A stretch of DNA of 64,000 nt from contig NZ_CP150269.1 in NCBI RefSeq assembly GCF_037976825.1, positions 1,345,501 through 1,409,500 of the forward strand. The letters run 5' to 3'. Positions 1 through 9,628 of the stretch are shown in pieces. Source of the stretch: Paenibacillus sp. FSL K6-1330 (lineage in GTDB: Bacteria; Bacillota; Bacilli; Paenibacillales; Paenibacillaceae). The notes under the pieces were generated by a model, which saw nothing but the letters and a program-made list of their open reading frames with translations, did no database searches and was not told the DNA's origin. Position numbers and translations under genes: made by a program. Position 1 is the stretch's first letter. Each line of letters starts with the position of its first letter.

Positions 1-2314
1 TTCAACCAATAAGACGAAGACCGAAACTCAAACAACAGCACAGACTGAAACAAAGACTAAAACGGAGACACAGAGAGCACCTCAGACGAGTACGACAAAG
101 GCAGTAACCCCTGCAAAATCAAATGGGAAATTGCCGGATGAAACCCAGTTCCAAACGATATCGGAGAATGAGAAATTATTGCTCAAAGCTGATAAATCCT
201 CCGGTCATTTTACTGTAACAAGTAAAACCACAGGAGAAGTATGGCGCTCCTTTCCTAATCCGAAGGATTGGCAGGATAAGCTCAATACAGATGCATGGAA
301 GCTGCATCTTGCTTCACCCTTTATGTTCCGTTATGTAGAGTTTAACCTGCGTAAAGACTTGCTGAAAGAGACTAACTTCTATGCACAAAAAGGGGGAATA
401 AGCCAGTTCGAAGTAACAGATCAGGGATTCAAAGTTATGTATGACATGCCAGATCTTGGCTTCATCATTCCTGTAGAAGTCAAGCTTGGCGAAGATTTCG
501 TTGAAACCAAAGTATTAGCTGAAGGTCTGGTAGATGAGAAAGTCATGCCGAAGGAAGAACCAGCGGCAGCAACGGTTGATAAGGATGGCAAAGAAGTCAA
601 GAAACCGAAGCCCAAGAAAGATCCGATGGCTCGCCTAGCGTCCATTCGCTTATTCCCTTTCTTGGGTGCACAAACTTCGGATGACGAAGATGGATTTCTA
701 TACATTCCAGACGGGCCGGGCGCTTTAATTGATTTCAGAGAACGTCGAGCGGGTACACAAAACCTCTATACGGAACGTGTTTATGGTGACGATTGGGCAT
801 ACAGTAACCGCAATACCATGTCTGATCGTAATCCGATTACTATGCCGGTATTTGGCATTAAATCGAATAAACAAGGACTTCTTGGAGTCATTACGGAAGG
901 TGAAGAGTACGCGAACGTGGTTGCGGCGCCTTCGGGATCATTCAGTCAATTCAACTGGGTTACACCGGAGTATCAATACCGGTTCAAGTTCTTCCAACCG
1001 ACAGATACGAAGAAGTTGAACGGTTACTTGACGTATAGCAAGGAAATAACGAAGTCGGATCGTGCGACCCGTTATTATATGATCGAGGAGAAGAATGAAG
1101 AAATTAGCTATGTTACACTAGCTGAACGCTATCGGGAATTGTTGATGAAGGAGTCGGCGATGAAACCGCTTGAAGGTGAGCATGCGAAGCTGCGGCTGCA
1201 GCTGCATTTACTTGGCGGCGATACCGAAGACGGATTTTTGTGGGATTCATATCTACCGTTAACTACGACGAAAGAGGCGGAAGGCATCGTGCAGGAGTTG
1301 TCTGCACTTGGTGTCGATCATATGGACATCACTTATCTTGGCTGGCAAAACGATGGATACAGTAAGTTTGGCGGCGACTTCCCCGTTCCAGATCAACTGG
1401 GCGGTAATCAGGGAATGAAGAAATTCACCGATTTTGCTCATTCGAAGGGCTACGCGGTTTATCTTGATGCCTCTTCCTATACGTATAACAGAGGCGGTGA
1501 AGACGGATTTCGAAAAAATCGAGACGGTCTTCGTGATCTAGCTTCTTCCGTCATAGAATCGACGAATTGGGATAGCAGACGGAAGACATTTGTCAGTCCT
1601 CAATTTATGAAAGGGGTTATAGAAGGAGATCTCCAAGAAGCGAAATCATTAGGAATTAATGGCTATTTATACGGTCAAGGAATCGGATCGTTGTTGAATA
1701 CGGACTTTAATGAGAACTATAGAGCGACAAGAAAACATTCAAAGGAAATTCAGAGCCAGTTGTTTCAGATGACAAAAGAAACATTCGGCAGCGTAAGAGG
1801 GGCAGGAGGTAACGCGTACACCTTCCCATATATTAGCCATATGGACAACATGGCCTCTAACTTCTCCTATGACATGTTTATCGATCGTGTTGTACCATTC
1901 GCCCAAATAGCTCTTCATGGTCTGACTACATACTCATTCGAGTATGCGAACTTGAGTGATGACTATGCGGACAATTTCTTGAAGGGAATCGAATACGGCG
2001 CAGTACCGTCGTTTGTCGTAACGAACGCTTCATCACAGGAATTACTTAAATCACTTTCTCTCCATGAATTCTACAGTACAAACTACAAGGACTGGCTTGC
2101 AGAGATCGTGTCACAGTATCAAAAATACGAAGAGGCACTTGGTGATGTGCAGAACGAGTTCATTACAGGCCATCGTGAAATCGTAAGCGGCGTATTTGAA
2201 ACAACATACAGTAACGGAAAACAAGTCATCGTGAATTATAACGATAAAGAGGTTAGCGTCGGGGATGCTGTTGTGAAAGCCAAAGATTACATTGTAAGCA
2301 AAGGAGGTGCGTAG
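1..2314 (+). CDS. DUF5696-family surface protein, 5' end outside window
   Basis: The reading frame is already open at base 2 and runs 770 residues to TAG, so the true start lies upstream of the window. The first ~45 visible residues are a Thr/Lys/Glu/Gln-rich linker, typical of a stalk between a membrane anchor or signal sequence and a folded domain. The body matches what I know as DUF5696, a Paenibacillus-type family of unknown function found beside sugar ABC transporters. A charged Lys/Pro-rich insert lies near nt 560-625. The central part (nt 1200-1490, with GVDHMDITYLGWQNDGY) reads like strands and helices of a TIM barrel, which would fit a carbohydrate-active enzyme, but that is inference. 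It is followed within two bases by the permease start, so it is co-transcribed with the transporter. Confidence 0.8.
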   Translation, partial: STNKTKTETQTTAQTETKTKTETQRAPQTSTTKAVTPAKSNGKLPDETQFQTISENEKLLLKADKSSGHFTVTSKTTGEVWRSFPNPKDWQDKLNTDAWKLHLASPFMFRYVEFNLRKDLLKETNFYAQKGGISQFEVTDQGFKVMYDMPDLGFIIPVEVKLGEDFVETKVLAEGLVDEKVMPKEEPAAATVDKDGKEVKKPKPKKDPMARLASIRLFPFLGAQTSDDEDGFLYIPDGPGALIDFRERRAGTQNLYTERVYGDDWAYSNRNTMSDRNPITMPVFGIKSNKQGLLGVITEGEEYANVVAAPSGSFSQFNWVTPEYQYRFKFFQPTDTKKLNGYLTYSKEITKSDRATRYYMIEEKNEEISYVTLAERYRELLMKESAMKPLEGEHAKLRLQLHLLGGDTEDGFLWDSYLPLTTTKEAEGIVQELSALGVDHMDITYLGWQNDGYSKFGGDFPVPDQLGGNQGMKKFTDFAHSKGYAVYLDASSYTYNRGGEDGFRKNRDGLRDLASSVIESTNWDSRRKTFVSPQFMKGVIEGDLQEAKSLGINGYLYGQGIGSLLNTDFNENYRATRKHSKEIQSQLFQMTKETFGSVRGAGGNAYTFPYISHMDNMASNFSYDMFIDRVVPFAQIALHGLTTYSFEYANLSDDYADNFLKGIEYGAVPSFVVTNASSQELLKSLSLHEFYSTNYKDWLAEIVSQYQKYEEALGDVQNEFITGHREIVSGVFETTYSNGKQVIVNYNDKEVSVGDAVVKAKDYIVSKGGA

Positions 2315-2315
2315 T

Positions 2316-3185
2316 ATGGCCCCAAAGCGAATACTCTCTGCTAAGAGATCCCGAAAGCTGGAAGGGTCGTTATTTATTGCACCGTGGTTGATCGGCTTTA
2401 TCGCTTTTTTAGGATTTCCGCTAGTCTTCTCACTCTTTATGAGCTTTCACACGGTAAAAATATTGCCGAAGAAAATTGTGTACGACTTTGTTGGCGTCAA
2501 ATATTACCGCGAGATCTTGTTTAACAGCTCGGATCTATACGATAAGTTAATTCCATACTTCCAGGAAGTCGTCATCATGATCCCGGTTATCGTCATATTT
2601 GCCTTGATGATCTCTATTATGCTGAACCAAAAGCTGCCCGGTCGATTCTTATTCCGCGCCATCTTCTTTTTACCGGTTATCTTCTCTACGGGTGCTGTGC
2701 TGATGTCATTTATTAATCAAGGGGAAGGCAACCTGGGTTTCCTTGAACGATTTAATATTGGCGGTTACATGGATATGTTCCTTGGGGACAGTTCATGGGC
2801 GAAACCTGTAAAGACCGTATTGAATCAGTTTGTCCTTGTCTTATGGTATTCCGGGGTGCAAATTCTGCTCTTTATTGCAGGCCTTCAGACCATTTCGACG
2901 TCTGCGTATGAATCAGCTCGAATTGATGGTGCTACACCATGGGAGGTATTTTGGAAGATCACACTTCCAGCAATGTCACCGTTCATCCTGCTGAACTTAA
3001 TTTATACCGTTGTAGATATGTTTACGTTCCCATCCAATCCTGTCATTAGTTTGATCAATACGGGGAACTACGGATTTAATAGTGCACTCGCATGGATTTA
3101 CTTTGCTATTATTCTTGTATTCTTAGGAATTGTCATTCTCCTCTACAGTAGAATTAACCGGAAAAATGCAGGAGTAAATCGTTAG
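2316..3185 (+). CDS. Sugar ABC transporter permease (MalF/LplB type)
   Basis: Inner-membrane permease of a carbohydrate importer, 289 residues, about six membrane segments. The cytoplasmic EAA loop that docks the ATPase is visible as ESARIDGATPWEVFWKITLP. I chose ATG 2316 rather than the GTG at 2307 because AAGGAGG at 2301-2307 lies 8 bases upstream of the ATG and the GTG overlaps that site. It starts two bases after the DUF5696 stop. No ATPase gene is nearby, as usual for such importers in Bacillota, which share a common MsmX-type ATPase (family knowledge). Confidence 0.93.
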   Translation: MAPKRILSAKRSRKLEGSLFIAPWLIGFIAFLGFPLVFSLFMSFHTVKILPKKIVYDFVGVKYYREILFNSSDLYDKLIPYFQEVVIMIPVIVIFALMISIMLNQKLPGRFLFRAIFFLPVIFSTGAVLMSFINQGEGNLGFLERFNIGGYMDMFLGDSSWAKPVKTVLNQFVLVLWYSGVQILLFIAGLQTISTSAYESARIDGATPWEVFWKITLPAMSPFILLNLIYTVVDMFTFPSNPVISLINTGNYGFNSALAWIYFAIILVFLGIVILLYSRINRKNAGVNR

Positions 3186-3204
3186 TGAGGAAGGGAGGCA
3201 GAAC

Positions 3205-4173
3205 ATGAAGGTTGAATTAGCGAGGCGTGTGAAACTGAAACAGAAGTTCACAACGAAACGTGGATTACGGCAAGTGAAGTATACGATTCTAGGTCGAGAG
3301 ATGAATCAAGGGCTGATATTTAAACTAGTCTTGTACGGCATATTCATCGTAACCTCCTATGTGTATATGAACCCGATTTTAAAAATGCTGGTGAAGATGA
3401 TCATGAGTGCCAAGGACTTAATTGATCCAACCGTGACGTGGATTCCGTCTTCCGTTTACTTAGGTCATGTGGTCGAAGCTTGGAAGCTGCTGGATTATCC
3501 GAAGTCTCTCTCCATCAGTGTACTGATTGCGATTTCGACTGCTGTGCTGCACTGTATCTCGTGTGGGCTAGCGGGCTATGCCTTGGCAAGACTCGATGTC
3601 CCATTCAAGAAGACGATTCTATTCCTCGTCTTCTTGGCATTCATTATTCCGCCGCAAGTTGTTATTTTGCCGACGATTATGGTGTATACGAAGCTTGGAT
3701 TGAACGGTCATTTATTAACCTTAATTTTGCCTTCTATTTTTGGGTTCGGTGTCAAGGGCGCACTCTTTGTCATCATTTTCCGTCAATTCTTCTCCACGCA
3801 GCCCAAAGCATTGGAAGAAGCGGCCCGTATCGATGGTGCAAGTGCTTTGAGATTTTATGTACGCGTTATGTTTCCATTGGCAAGACCAGCCATTCTCGTC
3901 GTCCTGTTGTTCTCGTTCGTCTGGACTTGGAATGACACGTACTACCCTAGGATGTTCCTGGGTTCAAGCGGCGATATGCCGTTAGCACTGAAAATGTCAT
4001 TTATCGATAGTCAGTTGACGACGTTTATTACGAATGGAGGACTGCCGGAATATTTAGCCGAACCGATTAAAATGGGTGCAAGCTTCCTGGTTATATTGCC
4101 TCCGCTTATTCTTTACCTCTTTGCCCAGCGTTACTTTGTTGAGAGTGTTGAACGTACAGGTTTGGTCGAGTAG
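3205..4173 (+). CDS. Sugar ABC transporter permease (MalG/LplC type)
   Basis: Second permease subunit, 322 residues, partner of the preceding gene. The EAA loop is EEAARIDGASALRFYVRVMF. The N-terminus carries an unusually long basic stretch of about 35 residues before the first membrane segment (near residue 40). The ATG follows GGGAGG by about 8 bases and lies 19 bases after the previous stop, so the pair is translated from one message. Substrate cannot be read from the permease; the GH16-type gene at the end of the cluster suggests beta-glucan oligosaccharides. Confidence 0.93.
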   Translation: MKVELARRVKLKQKFTTKRGLRQVKYTILGREMNQGLIFKLVLYGIFIVTSYVYMNPILKMLVKMIMSAKDLIDPTVTWIPSSVYLGHVVEAWKLLDYPKSLSISVLIAISTAVLHCISCGLAGYALARLDVPFKKTILFLVFLAFIIPPQVVILPTIMVYTKLGLNGHLLTLILPSIFGFGVKGALFVIIFRQFFSTQPKALEEAARIDGASALRFYVRVMFPLARPAILVVLLFSFVWTWNDTYYPRMFLGSSGDMPLALKMSFIDSQLTTFITNGGLPEYLAEPIKMGASFLVILPPLILYLFAQRYFVESVERTGLVE

Positions 4174-4213
4174 AACTGGATCCATAATTTAGGATAATAC
4201 AGGAGGATTATAT

Positions 4214-5629
4214 ATGAAGAGAAAATCGATTTTTCTAATCATTACTTTTGTATTCATGCTAACAACAATACTTTCAGGTTGTACCGGCAATGATTCGGTA
4301 AATAAAGAACCGGAAGTTGTATCCGAAGCGAAGCCTGCTGGGACTAATGAAAAAGCTGCACAGGAAGAAGAAGTGGATTGGACGAGTAAAGCTGTGACGG
4401 ATTTCAGCGAGGAGACAACGATCACCATTCAACATGAATGGGGCATAGATCAGATTGCTCCTCTCATGCAGCCCATTGAAGATAAGCTCCAAGCAGAAGG
4501 TAAGAATATAACCGTTCATTGGATTCAAGGTGATTCCACCTCGGAAGCATTGCAAGAATTGAACGCTAGCGGTGTCGTCCCGGATATTATTTACAGTTCT
4601 AAGGGAATTGATGGTTTAAAAGAACTGGATATGGTTGAGCCCATTGATGACTTCATGAAGATATACGAAATGGATGAAACTAGTATCAATCCATCTGTAA
4701 TATCCTTGTTCCGCTCCTACGATGATAAGGGTTCAATGGTTGGTGTACCCACGTTTGCTGATACCATTACGTTATTTTACAATAAAGAGATTTTCGATAT
4801 GTTCGGCGTTCCTTACCCGACAGACCATATGACGTGGGATGAAACCTTTGAGTTAGCTAAGAAGTTGACCGGAGAACGAAATGGTGTAAACTACCGTGGT
4901 CTGGAGATGGGCTATACGAACAGCCTGACAAGCGAAGCGCTCGCACCTCTTAAAGAAATTATTACGAATGTTGTGGATCCTGAAACGGATGAAGTATTAC
5001 TTACGAAGGAGCCGGCAGTTACAAGATATTTCGAATTGATGAAAAAGTTCTATAGCATACCAGGGATATATGAACGTGATCCGGATAAACAAGCAAGCTT
5101 CTTTGCCGGTGGAACGGCTGCGATGTTAGTGTCTTGGCCGACATACTTGGAATGGGGAATTCCTGAAACCATTCGACCGAATGTTGATTCGGTTCTCATG
5201 CCCATCTGGGGAGGGGAAGAACAGTTAGCGTCACCTACGCAAGCTCATATGTATGTATTGAATAAATACAGTGAGCAAAAAGATGCAGCTTTCCAGTGGA
5301 TGAAAGAAGTCGTTGCGGAAGATATGCAGATGAAGTTCTCCGCTGCAGGATATCCGACGGTATTGAAGAGTCCTGAAGTTATCGCGACATTCGGCAGCGA
5401 AAAAGATATTTACGAAGGCAAAAATGTAAAAGCGTATTTCCCGGAAAACGCGAGAATAATTGAAGGTAGAAAATCGGAATATCAGCGATTAGCTGAAGGT
5501 ATGATTACCGAGAAACTGAAGGACTTCGCGAACTCAGATATGAATATCGCCGAATTTTTGCGGAAGCTGGAAGAAGAAATGACGATTAAGATCAAGGAAG
5601 AGCAACAAAAGAAAGAACAAGGTCAATAA
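4214..5629 (+). CDS. Sugar-binding lipoprotein of ABC transporter (copy 1)
   Basis: Extracellular solute-binding protein, 471 residues, lipid-anchored at Cys23 (lipobox ILSGC after a hydrophobic signal segment). Mature part begins with an acidic linker and then the family 1 solute-binding fold, with motifs FYNKEIFDMFGVPYPTDHMTW and YSIPGIY. The 3' end encodes SDMNIAEFLRKLEEEM. AGGAGG precedes the ATG by about 8 bases. The lipoprotein at 6939 is a clear paralogue sharing these same motifs, so one permease pair is flanked by two binding proteins that may broaden its substrate range (inference). Confidence 0.93.
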   Translation: MKRKSIFLIITFVFMLTTILSGCTGNDSVNKEPEVVSEAKPAGTNEKAAQEEEVDWTSKAVTDFSEETTITIQHEWGIDQIAPLMQPIEDKLQAEGKNITVHWIQGDSTSEALQELNASGVVPDIIYSSKGIDGLKELDMVEPIDDFMKIYEMDETSINPSVISLFRSYDDKGSMVGVPTFADTITLFYNKEIFDMFGVPYPTDHMTWDETFELAKKLTGERNGVNYRGLEMGYTNSLTSEALAPLKEIITNVVDPETDEVLLTKEPAVTRYFELMKKFYSIPGIYERDPDKQASFFAGGTAAMLVSWPTYLEWGIPETIRPNVDSVLMPIWGGEEQLASPTQAHMYVLNKYSEQKDAAFQWMKEVVAEDMQMKFSAAGYPTVLKSPEVIATFGSEKDIYEGKNVKAYFPENARIIEGRKSEYQRLAEGMITEKLKDFANSDMNIAEFLRKLEEEMTIKIKEEQQKKEQGQ

Positions 5630-5660
5630 GAACCTCTGGACGCCTGCATAAGTATTTGTT

Positions 5661-5690
5661 AAGAACCTGAGGCCAACGTCTCAGGTTCTT
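5661..5690 (+). terminator. Strong hairpin after binding protein
   Basis: Inverted repeat AAGAACCTGAG / CTCAGGTTCTT with an 8-base loop, 31 bases after the stop. It is not followed by a T-run, so it may stabilise or process the upstream mRNA rather than terminate transcription. Confidence 0.55.
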
Positions 5691-5820
5691 GGCGCTATAT
5701 AGCTTTACGCACTTGTTGGACTATTTTGCTGATTAAATCTTCACACTATCTCTATGGGGATTCATGTATTGTAGAAAACAGGGGATGAATCAGTCGAAAA
5801 GTGGGGAAGGTGAATTCGCG

Positions 5821-6705
5821 ATGTATGATAAGCTTCCAGTCCTGAATCCAGAGGAAACGATCCCGATATTGCAGGATCAATTCTATTATCCACCTTATAT
5901 TACGCTTGCCCATATGTATAAACCTCCAATGGGTTGGTTTATGATACCTCAGCAGATTAGTCAATATCAGCTTCTATATGGAGTCGATGGGAAGGCGGAT
6001 AATATTATGAATGGCGTTAAGTGTCCGCTTGGAAAAGGGGATATTTACATCATTCGGCCCGGTGCTGTTCGTTCATTGCAACCATCTAAGAATGAGCCAT
6101 ATGTGGGAATAACCATTTCATTTCATTTTGGACTGTCAAAGTCACCAATAGAATTCATGTTTGGAAAAGACTACATTAAGGGGAGCGATCCAGATGGATC
6201 GTTACTAGGCAAACTAATCCCCTTAATTCAGGCGATCCAGCAGCATACGTTGACAAGTAATATGCTTGCCCAAGGACTGTTGTTACAAATATTATATGAT
6301 TTGGCTAATAACAATCCGGTTGATGAAACAGCGAAGCAAACCACAAAAATCAATGCAAAGATGGTGAAAATCTGTAATTACATTAAAGAAAATTATAGTA
6401 CGACGATTCGTTTAGATACGCTAAGTGAGATGACGGGGCTGAGCAGAAACTATATCATACGGCAATTTCGCAAGTGTTACGGTATGACGCCGTCTGATTA
6501 TCTGGCTACGATTCGCATAGAGAAGGCGAAGCAGCTCGCACTTGAAACCGATCTTTCGATCAGCGAGATTGCGAACCAGGTCGGATATACGGAGCTGCAC
6601 TCATTTAGTCGGATGTTCAAAAAACGAATGGGAATCAGCCTGAGTCAGTTTAATGCAACGCTTATTTCGTCACTCGATATCGTCTCCCCCCTAGAAGAAT
6701 CTTAG
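5821..6705 (+). CDS. AraC-family transcriptional regulator
   Basis: Likely sugar-responsive regulator of this cluster, 294 residues. The N-terminal half (about 1-170) is a cupin-like ligand-binding domain; the C-terminal ~100 residues are the two helix-turn-helix AraC DNA-binding domain, with ISEIANQVGYTELHSFSRMF and a GISLSQF end. I chose ATG 5821, which follows GGGGAAGGTG by about 9 bases; in-frame ATGs at 5764 and 5785 have poorer sites. It sits between two paralogous binding-protein genes, and a terminator follows directly, overlapping its last codons. Confidence 0.9.
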   Translation: MYDKLPVLNPEETIPILQDQFYYPPYITLAHMYKPPMGWFMIPQQISQYQLLYGVDGKADNIMNGVKCPLGKGDIYIIRPGAVRSLQPSKNEPYVGITISFHFGLSKSPIEFMFGKDYIKGSDPDGSLLGKLIPLIQAIQQHTLTSNMLAQGLLLQILYDLANNNPVDETAKQTTKINAKMVKICNYIKENYSTTIRLDTLSEMTGLSRNYIIRQFRKCYGMTPSDYLATIRIEKAKQLALETDLSISEIANQVGYTELHSFSRMFKKRMGISLSQFNATLISSLDIVSPLEES

Positions 6706-6718
6706 GGGGTTATTTTTG
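6686..6718 (+). terminator. Intrinsic terminator of araC-type gene
   Basis: CCCCCCTAGA / TCTTAGGGGG stem followed by TTATTTTTGTT. The stop codon of the regulator lies inside the 3' arm. Confidence 0.85.
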
Positions 6719-6787
6719 TTATAAAAGTGTTACTCTGGGCTAAATACTTCCAGGGATTAGCCGAGTAAACTATGAATTAGATCGATT

Positions 6788-6801
6788 TGAAAACGCTTCC
6801 G
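6788..6801 (+). promoter_or_regulatory. Candidate cre (CcpA) site
   Basis: TGAAAACGCTTCCG matches the Bacillota catabolite response element TGWAARCGYTWNCW at 13 of 14 positions (last base differs). It lies about 140 bases upstream of the second binding-protein gene, in the only regulator-free gap of the sugar cluster. CcpA repression is inferred from the match only. Confidence 0.45.
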
Positions 6802-6938
6802 ATGTCTAGTGGACAGTTCAAGTTCGATTCAGAATTAGCCTATGAAAATGTAAGAAGACCGGATCGAATGGCTTTTGGATTCATTTAATCCATTCTTTTC
6901 ACATCGGTATTATGAATTTGATGTAGGAGGAGTTATAT

Positions 6939-8333
6939 ATGAAAAAAAGTAGTCGGAAAAGTCTAGGCCTGCTGTTAATGATGTGTCTCTTGTTCCTTCT
7001 CGTTCTGGGGGCATGTTCATCAGGAGGAGGCGGTGAAGCAGCAAGTGATAAGCCGGATACAACAGAGTCAACAGAGGCAACGAATGCGAATACAGAAGAG
7101 CAAGAAGAGAAGCCCAAGCCTGTAGAATTGAAACAATTCTCGAATGAACCCGTTACGTTAAAGGTAGCAACCCAATGGGGTGAAGAAAATTTCCAGAACA
7201 ATTTTGTTCAGGATATGAAGGAGCTGGTTCCTCATATTACATTCGAATATGTGGATTGGAATGGAACGGTTGAAGGGATCCAGGAGATTAACAGCGCAGG
7301 GACGGTTGTTGACCTACTAACGCCCAACCTTGGGGTGGATGTGCTGCTCGATCTTGATATGGTACAGCCGCTGGATGAGATGGTAAAAGAGTATGGGATC
7401 GATTTGAGCACAGTGGACCCGTCGTTTATTGCTCTGATTCGCTCCCAAGACCCTGAAGGACGGCTGATCGGATTGACGGGTAACGGAGGGATTTATGGTC
7501 TCTTCTATAATAAAGAAGTATTCGACCTATTCGGTGTTCCCTATCCGACAGAAAACATGACTTGGGATGAAATCATTGACCTCGCTAAGAAAACGACAGG
7601 TACCCGTGAAGGAAATCAATACATAGGATTGGAGTTCGGCTCGGATACGGTGGATGCTGCTCTATTACAATTATCTATAACATTGACAGATCCAGATACC
7701 GGGGAACTGTTATTGTCTAAAGATCCGAAGTTTACGAAATACATGGAACTGATGAAAAAAATATATAGTATCCCAGGCATCTACAATCCGGAAGAACCAG
7801 ATAAGTTTATGCAAAAAACAGCTGCAATGGAAATCAACTGGCATGGTTTCCTGACTTGGTTTGGAGGGGAGACCCCGGAGGAAAGAGCAGATTTCAAGAA
7901 AGACATGGACATTCTGCCGGTTCCATCCTGGTCCGACATCCCACAAACGGCTCCAGCGGTTCATACGGCGCCTACCGTAATTAACCCGTATAGCGAGAAT
8001 AAAGAAGCAGCGCTGCAAGTACTTCAAGCCATTATTTCAATAGAGAACCAAACGAAGGCTACAAGAAAAGGCACAATCCCGGCTACCTCCGATGTGGAAA
8101 TACGCAAACAGTTTGGTGCCGACAATCCAGATCATCAAGGCAAAAATGTAATGGCCATGTTCCAAAACCAATTTGCCCTTCCTCCTGCCAGAGCAAGCGT
8201 GTGGGATAAATATGTCGATTTGAATGGGGCTATGCAGAAGTTTGCGACCTCGGACATGAACATCCCAGAGTTTATTCGGGTGCTTGAAGAGGAATCAGCG
8301 ATCAAGATTAAGGATGCCAAGAATAAGGAGTAA
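6939..8333 (+). CDS. Sugar-binding lipoprotein of ABC transporter (copy 2)
   Basis: Extracellular solute-binding protein, 464 residues, lipobox LGAC with Cys26, then a Gly/Glu-rich linker. Paralogous to the protein at 4214: both carry the FYNKE..FD.FGVPYPT..MTWDE and YSIPGIY blocks and an SDMNI.EF..LEEE C-terminus. GTAGGAGG precedes the ATG. Its own upstream gap holds a candidate cre site and follows a terminator, so it is probably transcribed separately from the permeases and together with the GH16-type gene 50 bases downstream. Confidence 0.93.
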   Translation: MKKSSRKSLGLLLMMCLLFLLVLGACSSGGGGEAASDKPDTTESTEATNANTEEQEEKPKPVELKQFSNEPVTLKVATQWGEENFQNNFVQDMKELVPHITFEYVDWNGTVEGIQEINSAGTVVDLLTPNLGVDVLLDLDMVQPLDEMVKEYGIDLSTVDPSFIALIRSQDPEGRLIGLTGNGGIYGLFYNKEVFDLFGVPYPTENMTWDEIIDLAKKTTGTREGNQYIGLEFGSDTVDAALLQLSITLTDPDTGELLLSKDPKFTKYMELMKKIYSIPGIYNPEEPDKFMQKTAAMEINWHGFLTWFGGETPEERADFKKDMDILPVPSWSDIPQTAPAVHTAPTVINPYSENKEAALQVLQAIISIENQTKATRKGTIPATSDVEIRKQFGADNPDHQGKNVMAMFQNQFALPPARASVWDKYVDLNGAMQKFATSDMNIPEFIRVLEEESAIKIKDAKNKE

Positions 8334-8383
8334 GAGAGTTTCGTTCAGACAAAATAGAGTACGGAATAGGAGCGAGTAAAATC

Positions 8384-9619
8384 ATGACAGATATGTTGCA
8401 TAAGGAAGGCTGGACCCTCGTATTTCATGAAGAGTTTGATGGGGAAACGCTCGACCAGACGAAGTTCTCACCCTACGGGTTATCCCATTGGAAGACATTA
8501 GAGGAAGCAAAGGCGACCTATCAATTACGTGATAGCTGTATCGTGTTACAACTGCCTGATGAGCATAAGCGTGTATCCGCTATTGTTACGGGGATGCGAG
8601 ACGGACTACACCGATACGGTGATAATTTCGGACTAAACCATCATGATCGTGCCTTCATGAACCTTGTGACGAAATATGGTTACTTCGAGTTACGTGCGAA
8701 GGTGGCGAAAGGGAGCGGGCTTAATTCAGCTTGGTGGATGATCGGGTTCGAAAATGAGAAGGAGCAAAATGCTGAAGTCGACATTTTTGAAATGTTAGGC
8801 AAAGACACACGTTTACTGAATACAACACTTCATTCATTACGTGATACGAAGTTGAAGTACGCCCATATTCCGTATCGTACGGATGTAGACTTATCTGAAG
8901 ATTTTCACGTATACGGCTTTGAGTGGGATGAATCCGGTATGAAGTTCTACCTGGATCATGAGCTATATTGGGAAATCGATCAGTCACCGGATTATCCGAT
9001 GGTTACATTGCTCCAGATTAATGATGGCGATGGGGGATGGATTGGCGACCTGGATCGATCCATTCCGTATCCGAAGGAGTTCCTCGTTGATTATTTAAGG
9101 GTATATAAGCGCGAGGGGATGCCTATGGAGCTCATTCCGCTCGAAGGAACGGAAGGCAATCTCGCCCGGTTTGCCATTAGCGGAGTAGGTAACGATATTA
9201 CCTGGGGAGATTTGTACAACGCACAATCGCATATTTGTTATATCAATGACGGCGATCCGAATACCGCTCTAATCAGCAAACCGGAAGAGTCATTACCTCA
9301 CTATATTTATTTGGATTGGATGGAACCGAAAGCATTTGATATGGTATCGTTAACGACACGAGCGGGATTGAAGCATGGCCCGACACAGTGGGATATTGAA
9401 ATATCTCCAGATGGTGTATCCGATTGGCGTAAAGTGGGTGAATCCGGGCAGGTTGCATGGAGTTATCGTGAGAATGAGTTAGAAACGTTCGAAGTCAGGT
9501 TTGCCCAAGTAGAGCAGGCTAAGTCGATTCGCTTGGTTATTCAAGCCTTCAATGAGAGTCAAGAAACAGGAACGTATCTTATCCAGGACATAGCTGTCTA
9601 TTTGAGCACAAAGGCGTAA
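8384..9619 (+). CDS. GH16-type beta-glucanase with C-terminal F5/8C-like domain, no signal peptide
   Basis: Glycoside hydrolase, 411 residues. Residues 10-240 are a GH16 jelly roll: FHEEFDG near the start and the catalytic signature EVDIFE with E131 (nucleophile), D133 and E136 (acid/base). Residues ~250-411 resemble a discoidin/F5-8C carbohydrate-binding domain. GH16 enzymes cut beta-1,3/1,4-glucans or galactans. There is no signal peptide: the protein begins MTDMLHKEGWTLVF. An intracellular enzyme that trims imported oligosaccharides is therefore more likely than a secreted depolymerase (inference). It is the last gene of the sugar cluster. Confidence 0.85.
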   Translation: MTDMLHKEGWTLVFHEEFDGETLDQTKFSPYGLSHWKTLEEAKATYQLRDSCIVLQLPDEHKRVSAIVTGMRDGLHRYGDNFGLNHHDRAFMNLVTKYGYFELRAKVAKGSGLNSAWWMIGFENEKEQNAEVDIFEMLGKDTRLLNTTLHSLRDTKLKYAHIPYRTDVDLSEDFHVYGFEWDESGMKFYLDHELYWEIDQSPDYPMVTLLQINDGDGGWIGDLDRSIPYPKEFLVDYLRVYKREGMPMELIPLEGTEGNLARFAISGVGNDITWGDLYNAQSHICYINDGDPNTALISKPEESLPHYIYLDWMEPKAFDMVSLTTRAGLKHGPTQWDIEISPDGVSDWRKVGESGQVAWSYRENELETFEVRFAQVEQAKSIRLVIQAFNESQETGTYLIQDIAVYLSTKA

Positions 9620-9628
9620 TAGATCAGA

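Noticed and set aside
3438..3935. 165-codon plus-strand frame inside the second sugar permease
   Set aside because: Out-of-frame shadow of the permease; no ribosome binding site and no coherent domain.
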